64,000 nt of DNA from Dasypus novemcinctus (lineage: Eukaryota; Chordata; Mammalia; Cingulata; Dasypodidae). Location: contig NC_080690.1 in NCBI RefSeq assembly GCF_030445035.2, positions 33,320,796-33,384,795 of the forward strand, in the 5' to 3' direction. Below the pieces are notes generated by a model. That model did no database searches and was not told where the DNA came from. It was given only the letters and a program-made list of their open reading frames with translations. The position numbers and the translations under genes were made by a program. Below are positions 47,108 through 58,779 of this stretch, piece after piece (position 1 is the first letter of the stretch; the number at the start of each line of letters is the position of its first letter).

Positions 47108-48160
47108 AAAAGCATGATCCATTATAAAAAATTGATAAATTGGATTTCATCATAATAAAAACTTCTGGTCTCTGAAGGTCATTCTTAAAAGAATGAGAAG
47201 ACAGGGCATAGACTGGGAAAAATATTTGCAAACACTTTTCTGTAAAAGGACTGTATTAACTATATTTTTTCAAAAAACTCACACAACTAAATAAGACAAC
47301 CCAACCAAAAAAAAAAAAAAAAAAAAAACCATGGGAAAAGATTTAAACAGTCACTAAACCAAAAAAGACAAAGGACTGGAAAATAAGCACATGAAAACAT
47401 GCTCAATATCATTAGTCATTAGGGAAATACAAATCAAAACCACAATGGGATACTGCTATATACCTTCTTGAGTGGCTAAAATTAAAATGTTCCAGCAACA
47501 CCAGGTGTGGAGGACATAGAGCAGCTGGAATTCTTGTACATTACAGGAAGGAATGTAATATGGCACTTTGGAAACAGTTTGACAGTTTTTTACAAACTTA
47601 AATATACACTTACCATATGACCAGCAATTCCACTCCTACCCAAGAAAAATGAAAACATATGTCCACACAAAGACCTGAAAGCAAATGTGGATAGCAGCTT
47701 TTCTTAAAAACTGGAAGCCATACACATGTCCACCAACTGGTGAAAGAAACTGTGGTGTATTCATGGAATGGAATTCTATTCAGCAATAAAAAGGAATGAA
47801 CTGCTGATCTAAGCAACAACATGGATAAATCTCAAAGTCATTATGCTAAGTGAAAGAAGCCAGACATGAAAGTCTATAGATACATGATAATTCCACTTAT
47901 ATGACAATCTAGAAAAGTCAAACTATAGGGTCATAGAATGGATCAGTGGTTGCTAGGGCATGGGGAAAAGGTATTGACTATAAAAGGGCAGTTTTCAGGA
48001 TGATAGAAATGTTCCATTTCTTGATTGCAGTATGCATGTATACGTGTCTCTGTACATTTGTGAAAACTCATCCAACTACTCTTTTTAAAGGGTGACTTTT
48101 ATTGTATGTAAATTATACCACTATGAACCCAATTTAGAAAATCAAACCAAAAAAACATAT

Positions 48161-49068
48161 GGAGAGGATGGAGAAAGAGGTGGGGGTGGGAGTGGGAAGA
48201 GAGCTCATATTCCCATTCTTGGAAAGAAAATGCAAAAAAAAATCACTGAGATTCAAGGAGGGCAAACCACAAAATTCAAAACGCTCATTTGATGGTAGTG
48301 GCAGAGGGAAGCAGTTAAGTGCATGAGCTTTGATTTTTTCCTCTACTGGGTTTGCAAAGGGTGAAGTATGGTGGCGCCAGCACTGTGGAGCGCATGTAGA
48401 GACACACACGCCCCCCGTGGCCTGTGGGAGCATCGAGAGGCTACACTATCCAAGGGGATCACTCGGTGATATGTACGAATCTTGAATTCTGAACGTCCCT
48501 TGAATATCCCTCCATAAATATAAGTGTATTTTTACGTAAGCAAATTCTGGAAGATGCACATCAAAGTGTAAGTAGTGGTCACTTCTGGGTGGTAGGATAT
48601 GGGCCTATCTGCTTAATTTGTCTGTATTTTCTAAAGTTTCCCCATAGGTTACAGTTACACATTTTCATATTTTTATTTATCCTTTGGGTAGCTTATAAAT
48701 GTACACTTTCCAAATACAAACAGTAAACAAATATAAAAAGGTATGAAATGCAAAGTGTTGCTTCCTCCTGGGTCACCCAGCCACGGGGTTCCCAATCAGC
48801 ACCCCCAGGCAGCCACTGTTAGTAGTGTTTTGAGCATCTTCCAGAGTTTCTTCAAATGAATATAAGCAAATATGAATATACATTATTTCTCCCATCTTAT
48901 GCAAAAAAGAGCAAATTCTACTTTTCTGCACTTTCCGTCACAGTGCATGGAGAGTGTTGTCCTTCCTCCCTTACTGCTGCATGGTCTAGCGTTGCAGGGA
49001 TGGCCCGCTGACTGCCGTATGTGTTGTTTCCAGTCTTCTGCTATTACAAAGAGTGCAGCCATACATGA
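48161..49068. other. Unclassified intergenic DNA, partly L1-like
   Basis: AT-rich sequence with some L1-like or MER-like blocks. No gene or clear element boundary identified. Confidence 0.35.
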
Positions 49069-49106
49069 ATCATTTCCCATTTGTGCAAGTTCATTGCTTG
49101 CCCGTT

Positions 49107-50003
49107 TTTTTTCTTTTGTTTGTTTTTTACACTTTTTTAAGTTAAAGTTAATAGATCACAAAGAACGTTACATTAAAAAACATAAGAGGTTCCCATATAA
49201 CCCACTCTCCACCCCCCACCCCCACCATTTTTATAAATTGTATTTTTTTGAAGATATATACAACTCAAAAAATGTTACATTAAAAAACATAAGAGGTGGC
49301 GGACTTGGCCCAGTGGTTAGGGCATCCGTCTACCACACGGGAGGTCCGTGGTTCAAACCCCAGGCCTCCTTGACCCGTGTGGAGCTGGCCCATGCGCAGT
49401 GCTGATGCGCGCAAGGAGTGCCCTGCCATGCAGGGGTGTCCTCTGCGTAGGGGAGCCCCACGTGCAAGGAGTGCACCCCATAAGGAGAGCCGCCCAGCAC
49501 AAAAGAAAGTGCAGCCTGCCCAGGAATGGTGCTACACACACGGAGAGCTGACACAGCAAGATGACGCAACAAAAAGAAACACAGATTCCTGTGCCGCTGA
49601 CAACAACAGAAGCGGACAAAGAAGAACATGCAGCAAACAGACACAGAGAACAGACAACTGGGGCAGGAGAGGGGGGAGAAATAAATAAATAAATAAATCT
49701 TTTTAAAAAACCATAAAAGGTTCTCGAATACCCCACACCTCCCCACCCCACTCCTCCCACACCAACAACCTCCTCCATCACTGTGGCACACTCATCACAC
49801 TTGGTGAACACATTTTGGAGCACTACTGCACCACATGGATAATAGTTTGCCCTGTAGTTCACACTCTTCCCTAGGACATTCAGTGGGTTATGGCAGAATA
49901 TATAAAGTCCAGCATCTGGCCCTGCAATATCATTTAGGACAACTCTAAGTCCCAAAAATGCCCCCACATCACATCTCTTCTTCCCTCTCCCTGCCCTCAG
50001 GCA
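49107..50003 (-). repeat. 5'-truncated L1 3' UTR, minus strand
   Basis: The T run at 49105-49140 is the reversed A tail. The reverse complement matches 35580-35860 and 36290-36330 ('ttggagttgtcctaaatgat', 'gtgtgaactac', 'gttttttaatgtaac'). It is flanked by direct repeats of about 38 bp (49069-49106 and 50004-50042) and split by the SINE at 49298. Confidence 0.8.
49298..49704 (+). repeat. DAS-III SINE, head slightly truncated
   Basis: Starts at 'ggcggacttggcccag'. Body is consensus and tail (aaat)n. The duplication aaaaaacataagaggt / aaaaaaccataaaaggt is worn. Confidence 0.88.
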
Positions 50004-50042
50004 AATCATTTCCCATTTGTGCAAGTTCATCATTTGCCCGTT

Positions 50043-51242
50043 ATCAATTTCCTTACCAATGTTTAGAAACTCTTTAAATAATGAGCTGCATATATTTTTC
50101 CCAGTTTTTTATTGGCCTTTTCACTATATATTTGGGTTTTTAAACATTTTTTGCCAAGTAGAAATTTTTAATATTTTCTCTTTTGGCTTCTGGATTTTGA
50201 GTCATAGCTAGAAAGTCCTTCTCCATGCCTGTGTTATGAAGGAATTTTCCTGTGTTTCGTCTGTTGATAGTACTTTTACGGTTTCATTTTCTACAGTGGA
50301 ATCTCCAATTTTGCATTGACCCAAGAGTATAGTATGAGATATGGACCCAGTTTAACCAACAGCTCTTCACCCATTGCCCTAACACCATTTATTGATATAT
50401 GTATTTATTTTAAAAGAGAACAAAGACTCTGTAGTCACCCAGAACTGGGTTTTTATTCTTTGGCTATTTGGTTATTTCTTTGGCAGTGCTACCTTGGGAG
50501 ACTCACTTACTCCAGGAACCTCAGAGAAGAGATGAGGTAGGAAGCTTGGGAAGATAAAGTCAGAGAATGAAACAATTTGAAACATTTCAGCTGAGAAATC
50601 CAAGGCCTCAGAAGTGGAGGCCATGTGAGCGCAGAAGGAACCTCAGGCCGCCTCCTTCATCCCCTCACTATACAGGCAGGGAAACTGAGGCACATCCAGG
50701 GTGTGAGCTCTGAGGCCGGGTCCCCAAGGCCTCTGGCAACATTGGTCCCAGGGAGGCACAGAGGGAAGAGGAGCCTGCCCCCACCACACAGCTGAGGAAA
50801 CCGAGGCCAAAGCAGAAGTGACACCTCCTCCAAGCACCCCAAATAGAAGCTGTGGTTTTCACCCCCTTTGCCAGAATCAAACCCACGATCTTCACTTCTG
50901 CTTGCGACCCCCAGCGTTCATCCTCCCACCCCTTCAGAGGAGCCACCACAGGCTAGTCTCCCACCGTCGGCCATCTTATTATTTGCGATTGGTTATTTGG
51001 AGCCCTCTGGGAAACACAACTCCCTTACCTGACCTCCAAGGAGATTCCAATCAACTCTGAGGAAACTGAACACCATGCGAGAGAGTTTGCTCAGAGTTCG
51101 ACAGACGGCCAGTGGTCAAGCCTGGACTCAAGCTCCCCTTGACGGCAGCTCCCAGGACCTGCACTCCAAGCCCAGCGCTCTCCCTGTTCCGTGCCGCTGT
51201 CTCCCAAAAGCAGACGGGTGCCTGAGTTCCTGTGTGGACCAG
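50043..51242. other. Intergenic DNA with MIR fragments
   Basis: 50670-50830 ('caggcagggaaactgaggca') and 51050-51220 read as MIR pieces. 50080-50480 resembles old L1 antisense. No gene. Confidence 0.45.
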
Positions 51243-54187
51243 TGCAGCAGTTTGATATTACTGATGAATTCCAAAAAGAAATAGTGATTATATTTGTAAA
51301 CTGGGCATATGAGATTATATTGGATTCAGAGGTTTACTTGAATAGATAATCAAGTAAACCTCTTATGTCAGTAGGGCATTGAGTACCCGCCTCTTTGTGG
51401 GTAGCGACTCACAGATAAAAGGCATGGCAAAGGATAGAGTTGAGGGTTTTGTTGATGTTTTAATGTCGGGAGTTTGATGCTGAGGCCTTAAGCTGGGGCC
51501 ACAGGAAGTAAGCTCACAGAGGAAAGAGAAGCCAGCCCCAAGAAGGGAGGAACCCAGGAAGCCTGGACCCTCACAGACATCAGTAGCCATCTTGCTCCAA
51601 CGCGTGAAAATAGACTTTGGTGAGGGAAGTAACTTATGCTTATGGTCTAGTATCTGTGAGCTCCTCCCCCAAATAAATACCCTTTAAAAAAACCCAGGGA
51701 AGCAGACTTGGCCCAATGGATAGGGTGCCTGCCTACCAATGGGAGGTCCACGGTTCAAACCCCAGGCCTCCTTGACCCATGTGGAGCTGGCCCATGTGCA
51801 GTGCTGATGAGCGCAAGGAGTGCCCTGCCACGCAAGGGTGTCCCCCGCATAGGGGAGCCCCACACACAAGGAGTGCGCCCCATAAGGAAAGCCGCCCAGC
51901 GTGAAAGAAAGTGCAGCCTGCCCAGGAATGGTGCCGCACACAAGGAGAGCTGACACAGCAAGATGACGCAACAAAAAGAAATACAGATTCCCCAGCTGCT
52001 GACAACAACAGAAGCGGACAAAGAAGACGCAGCAAATAGACACAGAGAACAGACAACTGGGGTGGGGGGGGAAGGGGAGAGAAATAAAAATAAATAAAAA
52101 TCTTTGAAAAAAAACAACCACCAATTTCTGGTATTTTGCATCAGCACCCCTTTGGCTGACTAATACAGAATTTGGTACTGAGGAGTAGGGATGTGCTTTT
52201 GTAATTACCAAAATGATGGAAGAGTTTTATAAATGGATAAGGGGTATTTTTTGGAGGAATTGTGAAATGCTTGATGGAAAAGACCTAGATCGCTTTGAAG
52301 AGACTCTTGATAGTAACACGGATGATACAGAGACTTTTCATGATGCCTTGGAAGTAAAGGATGAAATATTACCGGAAACTGGAGAAAAGGCAATCCATGG
52401 TTTAAAGTTGCAGAGAACTTATCAAAATTAACTCCTGGTGTTTTATGGAAGGCAGAATTTGAAAATGGTGAGCCTGGGCATTTAGTTTAAGAACTTTCCA
52501 AAGTAAACTCGGAGAATGCAGCTTGGCTTCTGCTTGCAGCTTATAGCAAAGTGCTAGATGGAAGAGATATGCTGGGACTGAACTGTTGGGTACAGAGAAA
52601 ACAGAAATTGATTCTGGAAATTCCAAGCTTCTGGAAATCAAGATCCCAGATGAAAGTGCCCCATTGGAGGATTTAACTAAACTTGGAACTGGTAAATCAA
52701 GATTGAAGATGCAGTTATCTAGGAAAGACTTACAGAAAGTCTTACTGTCTGATGGCTTGGACCCCTGCTTCCTGCATGCTAAATCAACAAGGTTTTTGAG
52801 ACAGCTTTATGAACAAAACCACTGTCAGCCTGGAATAAAAAGGACATGGAAAGGAGAGGTTGAAGGAGAAACAGCTTTAGGAGGAAAACCATGGAAGCTG
52901 AGATTTGGAATTAGGACATCACCTTGGGCGAAGAGAGGAACCCCACCCATGTGTACAGAGAGGGTGAGTTTGCCCCAGCAGTTGAAGAGGGTGGATGTTC
53001 CTGTCTGATATTCTGGGAGAGTTTTGCTGCCCCAGGGTACAGAGAGGGTGGAGCACATTGCCAAGGATTAGGGCAGCTAAGGTTAGCACCCCACAGGTCT
53101 GAGAGGTGGACCTGTCCCCTAAAGGTTCGGGAAGGCCAGATGGTCAACTCATTGCTCTGAGAGGGTTGAGCCTGTATGCCACAGGTTAGGGGGAAAGTTG
53201 TCTTCACATCACTGTGCTGGGGGGGTTAAGACTCTAACCCAAAGATTGGGTAAGGTGTGGCAATCACCCCAACACTCTTGGAGAGTGAGATCCAGAGCTT
53301 AGTTGACACCCAGATGCTTGATAAGGGTGGAACCAAGAAAGTGACCATTGAGCAAGCAGGTGGAAAGGGTGGGTCCCCATTTGGCCCCAAGGAGAAGAAA
53401 CCGTCATCTTAAGACTGACTGTCAGGCTGAAATCAAATGGAGGATGCCCTGCAGGTTTACTGAAATCTAAGGACCCATGACTCATGTTTCCCTCCCAATT
53501 TCTCCTTATTGTAATGAAAATGTTTATCCTTTGTCCATTTATGTATTAGAAGTAGATGAATTGTTTTGTAAGTTTCAGAGGTCTATAGCAGACAGGACTC
53601 TGTCCCAGCACAAACTGTATTTCTTTGAATTGATTGTGATATGATATAGTACTTGCATTGTAACTGATTTAAGTTTTTTTTTTTAGTATTGTAATGTCTT
53701 TTTGGAATTCAGAGGGTGGAGTGCAGCAGTTTGATACTATTAATGAATTCCAAAAAGAAATAGTGGATTATGTTTGTAAACTGTTCTTTTCCTCTGGGCA
53801 TATGAGATTGTAGGGTGTTGAGTACCTGCCCCTTGGTGGGTAGTGACTCACAGATAAAAGGCATGGCAAAGGATAGAGTTGAGAGTTTTTTTGATATTGG
53901 AGTTTTGATGTTGGAGTTTGATGCTGAGGCCTTAAGCTGGGGCCCCAGGAAGTAAGCTCACAGAGGAAAGAGAAGCCAGCCCCAGGAAGGGAGGAACCCA
54001 GGAAGCCTGAACCCTGGCAGACATCGGCAGACATCTTGCTCCAACATGTGAAAATAGACTTTGGTGAGGGGAGTAACTTATACTTTATGGCCTGGTATCT
54101 GTAAGCTCCTACCCCAAATAAATTTCTTTATAAAAACCAATCAATTTCTGGCATTTTGCATCAGCAGTCCTTCGGCTGACCAATAAC
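51243..54187 (+). mobile_element. MaLR-type LTR element with both LTRs
   Basis: 5' LTR 51243-52167 (SINE inside), internal 52168-53721, 3' LTR 53722-54187. Both LTRs start tgcagcagtttgat, contain 'aggcatggcaaaggatagag' and 'ggccttaagctgggg', then 'aataaat', and end near 'ggctgac.aata'. The internal start 'gaatttggtactgaggagta' is typical of MaLR elements. No gag or pol frame was recognised, as expected of non-coding MaLRs. The LTRs differ at many sites, so it is old. Confidence 0.8.
51697..52112 (+). repeat. DAS-III SINE inside the 5' LTR
   Basis: 'gggaagcagacttggcccaa' to an (aaat)n and A tail. It splits the LTR between 'ataccctttaaaaa' and 'caatttctgg'. Confidence 0.88.
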
Positions 54188-54289
54188 TACTAGTAAGACC
54201 CATTTTAGGCCAATAGAGAGATGAAGATAGAACAGGACGGCATACTGGACAGAGCCTTTGGAAGATTTTCATTTGATAACCTGCTCCAG

Positions 54290-55015
54290 TGTTCAGTGCC
54301 TGGGCTCTGTGACTTTGGTCAAGGAACTTGACTTGTCTGTGCCTCAGTTTCCTCATGTGTAAAATGAAGGCAGGGAGATCTATTTCCCAGGGAGAGAAAC
54401 TCCAACAACCAACACCACAATCCATGTGCCCAGGAATTGGGCTCCAACTCAAGTCTAGGGCTCTGGCCCGACGTCCCTGCCCAGGAATACGTGTGCGCGC
54501 CAGGTCTGGGAGCCCTGCTTTCCTCACTGGAGCTGACCAAGCACCACCGCGGCCCCCCGGGGCCTGCCAGGCACACATGGCCCTGCCCACACGTGACCCC
54601 ACCAGTCCCTGCCAAGTACACCTGGAGCCCCGGCCGCTGACTCGCCCCGGCCTGTGTGAGCAGGGAAGCAGTGGTCTCTGCAGGAAGGCTTGAGAGGTGC
54701 TGTTATTAGACCCCGTTTCACAGGTAAGAAAAGTAAGGCCAGGGGGACCAGCACCCCTCCCCACTTTACCCTGTCCCCAGGCCACAGCCCAGGTGGCTCT
54801 GAGAGAAATTGCACCTGCTCCAACTCACAGGCTCAGACTCTGCGCCAGGCCCCGTGCCAAGCACCTCGCAGACCCTCACCCGTCACTCACCCTAGGCACA
54901 CGTCACCAGGCCAGGTCCGTTTTAGAGAAGAAGAAACTAAAGCCCAGAAAGGAAGGGTCAAGTACTTTGTACCAGGTCACACGGGGCTGCTATGATTTGA
55001 ACCCAACTCCCAGCC
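54290..55015. repeat. MIR fragments upstream of ADGRG5
   Basis: Minus-strand MIR at 54290-54385 ('gtgcctcagtttcctcatgt'). Plus-strand MIR at about 54840-55015 ('aagaaactaaagcccagaaa', 'ggtcacacggggctgctatg'). The rest is unique. Confidence 0.65.
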
Positions 55016-55575
55016 ACTCCTCCATTTAAATTGCATCTTCTTTCAAAAACATAGATCTCTACCTACCTCCAGAGTTGGAGTTGCCACCGGGGGCCCAAGA
55101 GCTGACGAAGGGAGTGAGGGCTGGTCCTGGCTTGCTGTCCCCAAGATGTTGCCAGACCCGTGCCCGCCTGGGGAGGGACCAGTGCCCTCTGGGGGACAGA
55201 CGGAGCAGGACGGGAAGGGGAGGGGGAGGCGGAGGAGCGAGAGGCAGGAATGAATGGGCTGACCTGTGAAGCCGTGGCCGCCTGGCTGCCAACCGGCTGC
55301 CGTCTGCAGGAAGACGGGGAAGTCGTTACCGCTGCGCTGCAGGCAGCCCTCCGCTCGGCTCCCCCACGCCCACACACCCACTTCGCTCTGCTTGCTCTCT
55401 TCACCCCTGAGGTCCGCCACACTTCTGCTTTCACTGTAAAGAGACGGCCCGAAAAAGCCGGCTCTTTGCTTCCTCTGAGCCGAGAGCCACGCCTGCCCCC
55501 TCCCCTTGTCGGCCGCTCCCAGACCTGCTGCCCTCCTGGGGGAGGGGAAGGAGGGCTGGGCAGCGCGGCACCCTG
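55016..55575. other. Unique GC-rich sequence, no gene identified
   Basis: Open frames on both strands overlap and lack homology. It could hide the non-coding ADGRG5 first exon (minus strand), but no evidence selects a site. Confidence 0.35.
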
Positions 55576-55579
55576 CAGG

Positions 55580-55870
55580 GTTCGAAACCCTCCTCAGCTC
55601 TAGGCCCTTGGGCAAGAGGTGTCACCCCTCTGGACCTCAGTTTCCCCATCTGTAGAAAAGGGATGATGATGATCCGTGCCTGACCTGATAATCAGTGGGA
55701 AAGAGCACTGATGATGGCAGATACATCAGGCAGCAGGGGGTTCCGGAGTCAGAAGGTCAGCATTCAAACCCCAGACTGCCCGGGTGACTTTGGGCAAGCG
55801 ACTTAAACTCTCTGAGCCTCAGTTTCCCCTCTGTAAAATAGAAATAACGATAGCACCACATCACGGGGTA
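55580..55870 (-). repeat. Two adjacent MIR fragments
   Basis: 'ggacctcagtttccccatct' at about 55633 and 'ctgagcctcagtttcccctc' at about 55814, both in reverse MIR order. Confidence 0.75.
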
Positions 55871-55898
55871 GTGCAGGGCTTATAAAAGGTAATGCTGG

Positions 55899-55986
55899 AT
55901 ATAGTTCAGTGGTTGAGCACCTGCTTCCCATGTATGAGGTCCTGGGTTCAATCTCTGGTACCTCCTAAAATTTTTTTTTTAATTGA
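55899..55986 (+). repeat. Very short tRNA-head SINE
   Basis: 88 bp: 'atatagttcagtggttgagc', 'atgaggtcctgggttcaatc', 'ggtacctcct', then tail. A perfect 15-bp duplication, aaaaggtaatgctgg, lies at 55884-55898 and 55987-56001. Confidence 0.85.
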
Positions 55987-56001
55987 AAAAGGTAATGCTG
56001 G

Positions 56002-57588
56002 CAAAGTCTTTGGAAGTGCCTAATAAAGTCCTTACATTTCACAGGTAGGATGAGCCTGAGGCCCGGGGAGAACCAGGGTCTGACCCAAAGTCACCTCCCA
56101 GCTGGTACCAGAGCCCTCTGGCCTAGCCATGACAGAGTGCAAGAAACAGGGCCAGGAGAAAAGTGGGGCTGGAAGGCTGGACAGCTTCTCCTTGGACTGG
56201 CAGCCTCTATCAGCCTGTCCACCCCAGCTACACCCTCCATGGGGAAAAGGGGAGGGGTCCATGTCTTGGTGAAGCTCCCGGGAGACAGGACGCTCTCTGT
56301 CATCTGGGTCCCAACCAGACTCCCCAAGGAAAACTCTGACTCAGGAATGTACTCTTCCACCCGGGGGGGAGCCACAGGGAGAAAACAGGCAGGTCCCAAC
56401 CTGGTCCCCTGCTCTCCCCTTCCCCCCACCCCACCCAGAGGCCCTCCCAGCATCAGCACAAGCTCAGTCCAGCAGGTAACACAGGTGGCCTCTGCAGAAC
56501 AGGGAGGGGGTCTGCTCCACAGAAAGTGGGGGGATTTCTCGGGAAGCCAGGCCCATGTAGCCAAGCCCCACCACCCCACTGCAGCACCGGGGCTTCGCAG
56601 GGCCACAGGGCACCTATGTCGTAATTTTTAGTTTCACTCTGGGCAACCTGGGCGAGCTCTTGCCCTCCTCTCACTTTGGTTTTCTGGAGCCACGACCTGG
56701 AGCGTGACCTCCAGGCCCTTCCTTTCTGAGGCCCCCCGGCCAGCTCTAGGGTGGCGAGGCCAGCCTTCTTCCTCATGCTGTGTGTGAGCCCAAGGGGCTG
56801 CTCTCGGGGCCGGGAGCCCTGCCACTCCGCAGCCTCTTCATTTTCCAGCCTGGATCTATACCCTAACCAGGCTTACGTCCCTTTTTAGCCAAGAGAGAGT
56901 TTCTATCAAGATGTTAATAACCTTACTTTGTTTACATGATATTTACTGTTATGATTTTCTTCTATTGATGGCACCTGAAATAGATTTTTCTATTTACCCT
57001 AGTAATATGAAATACTCCCCTAAAAGACATTTAAGTTCTAAAAAGTGAAATTATGTAAAGAAAAACATACTAACATAGGTGCTATAAGTTTATGGCAAAA
57101 AGTGGCGGCAGTGGGGCAGGAAGGGAATTGTTCAAGTGTGAGAAGCACTGAAGCAAGTTTCAACCAAAGACCCCGCTGTCTCAAGGAGGGGAGAGAAACT
57201 CGGCTGTGGTCACTGCAGAGGCTGACTCCAGATTAGTGCTGTATCCAGAAGGGCTGCCTGGAGGTGTGGTTTTAAGAAAAGGAACAAAAAAGGGTAAAAC
57301 TGGAAGAGTCAGGTCTGGGCTCTGAGATCTCCAGCTGTGTGACCCTGGACTCACCAGCCGCGTCTGATCCTCACTTCCCTCTCTGGGATGGTGGCAGCTC
57401 GTAGGATGGCTGTAAAACTGATATAACTCACACGATCTGCCAAGCCTATGGCCCAGTGCCTTCTTGGCTCCATGAGTCAGTGGGTGTCTCCCCCCACCCC
57501 TCCACAGCCCCTTAGCTCTTCACTCTGCTCCCCCCTCCCCCCCTACAAGAGATGCTCTGATGACAGTATATGTTCCTTCGTTTAAGAT
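56002..57588. other. Unique sequence upstream of ADGRG5
   Basis: No exon recognised. A minus-strand MIR fragment lies near 57310-57440. 56870-57070 is AT-rich. Confidence 0.4.
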
Positions 57589-57598
57589 AGAGGGCCCA

Positions 57599-57923
57599 GG
57601 GAAATGGATGTGGCTCAGGCGACTGGGCTCCTGCCTATCACATGGGAGGTTGCTGGTTCGGATCCCAGTGCCTCCTAAAGAAGACAGCGAGCTGACACGA
57701 TGACGTAACAAGAGATACAGGGAGTTAAAACAGCAAGAGACGCAACAAAGCTGGGAACAGAGGTGGCTCAAGCGATCAGGCACCTCCCAGGTCCCACATC
57801 AGAGGTCCTGGGTTCAGCTCCCGGTGTCTCCCAAAAATGAAACAAGGAAGACAAACAGACACCATTAAGTGCAAACAACAAAGGGAGTGGGGAGAAATAA
57901 ATAAAATAAATCTTAAAAAAGAG
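57599..57923 (+). repeat. Dimeric tRNA SINE within one target duplication
   Basis: Left unit 'gggaaatggatgtggctcag' and right unit from about 57752 ('ctgggaacagaggtggctca', box B 'gggttcagctccc'), ending (aaat)n. One duplication, agagggccca, lies at 57589-57598 and 57924-57933. Same order as the element at 46647. Confidence 0.8.
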
Positions 57924-58019
57924 AGAGGGCCCATTTGTAATGAGGATATAACTGGAGTTCAGGTACACCATCCACTTCACCTTTTCCATCCCTATCTCCA
58001 CCCTCAAGAACTCTGGGTT

Positions 58020-58115
58020 CGTGGCTCCCAACTGTCACTTACTAGCTGTGGGACCTTGGTAAGTCACAGCGCCTTCTCTGAACTTTCATTTCCCCAGCTT
58101 GAAAATGAAGGTGCT
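58020..58115 (-). repeat. MIR fragment
   Basis: 'cttactagctgtgggacctt' and 'ctgaactttcatttccccag' in reverse MIR order. It abuts the pseudogene-like frame. Confidence 0.65.
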
Positions 58116-58117
58116 AG

Positions 58118-58547
58118 GTCCCCTCAGTACTCAATATCTGAATCTCACAGATCCCAGGTTGCACAGGAAGCCGAGGCTAGCACTTGCAACAAGTTGCACT
58201 CTCAAACTTCCCATCAGATTGTCTCTGATTGTCACATACTGTCAATGCCCAGCCATGCACACACAGCAAATTCACAGCTAAATGAACTGACAAGTGAAAC
58301 TGCATATCTTGCAAAAGAAAGTGTGGGATTTCATGACATTGATGGCAGCGGTGCTGAAGAAAGTTCACAGTAGGGGCTGACCACTGAGGAAGAGAACTCA
58401 TCCAAGGAAATGACCCAGTACTTACAAGAAGAATTATTTGACTATCGAAGGATTCAGAACCATCCTTGGGTTTAAGCAATCCCTCAAATATATTTGCAAA
58501 ATGGCCCTCTTGCTACAAAAAACCCATTCGGAAAGAAGGAATGCTAA
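58118..58547 (+). pseudogene. Broken coding remnant of an unidentified protein
   Basis: One reading frame stays protein-like for about 430 bases (PQYSISESHRSQVAQEAEAS ... MTQYLQEELFDYRRIQNHPW ... LQNGPLATKNPFGKKEC) to a TAA at 58545-58547. It carries only two internal stops: TAG at 58371 and a TAA right after the HPWV stretch. The rich polar composition and clean ending look like the C-terminus of a large coiled or scaffold protein. I do not recognise the parent gene. There is no obvious A tail, so processed origin is unproven. Confidence 0.45.
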
Positions 58548-58779
58548 CATGTTCAACTTAACCGAAAAAGAAAAAAGTTCAAAAATTAACATTTGAGTCA
58601 TTCTTTGTTCACTCTAACGCGTGCCTGGTTGCAATTATCATCCAAATCGTGTTAATAAGAAGTAAAATCAACTAAGTTTCGTAACTTTTAGTTTCTTTCT
58701 CGAGGCAAGTCCCAATTGGCAGGTTCTCGCCACCACTCGTCAAGTTTTGGGCCTCTTTCGGGGAGTCTTCACCACAGGC

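Larger units (their letters stand above)
45262..48160 (+). repeat. Old L1M fragment, ORF2 end and 3' UTR, with nested SINEs
   Basis: Decayed ORF2 text ('caaagttggagggctca', 'tggcataaggaaaaacatac', 'caaaaccacaatgggatac') runs to an L1M end at about 48110-48160. Interrupted at 46015 and 46647. Confidence 0.75.

Noticed and set aside
2672-52211. Many minus-strand frames beginning MSVLCVY or similar with CVSFCCVILL and HQHCAWA motifs
   Set aside because: They recur at every DAS SINE and are its antisense translation, not a gene family.
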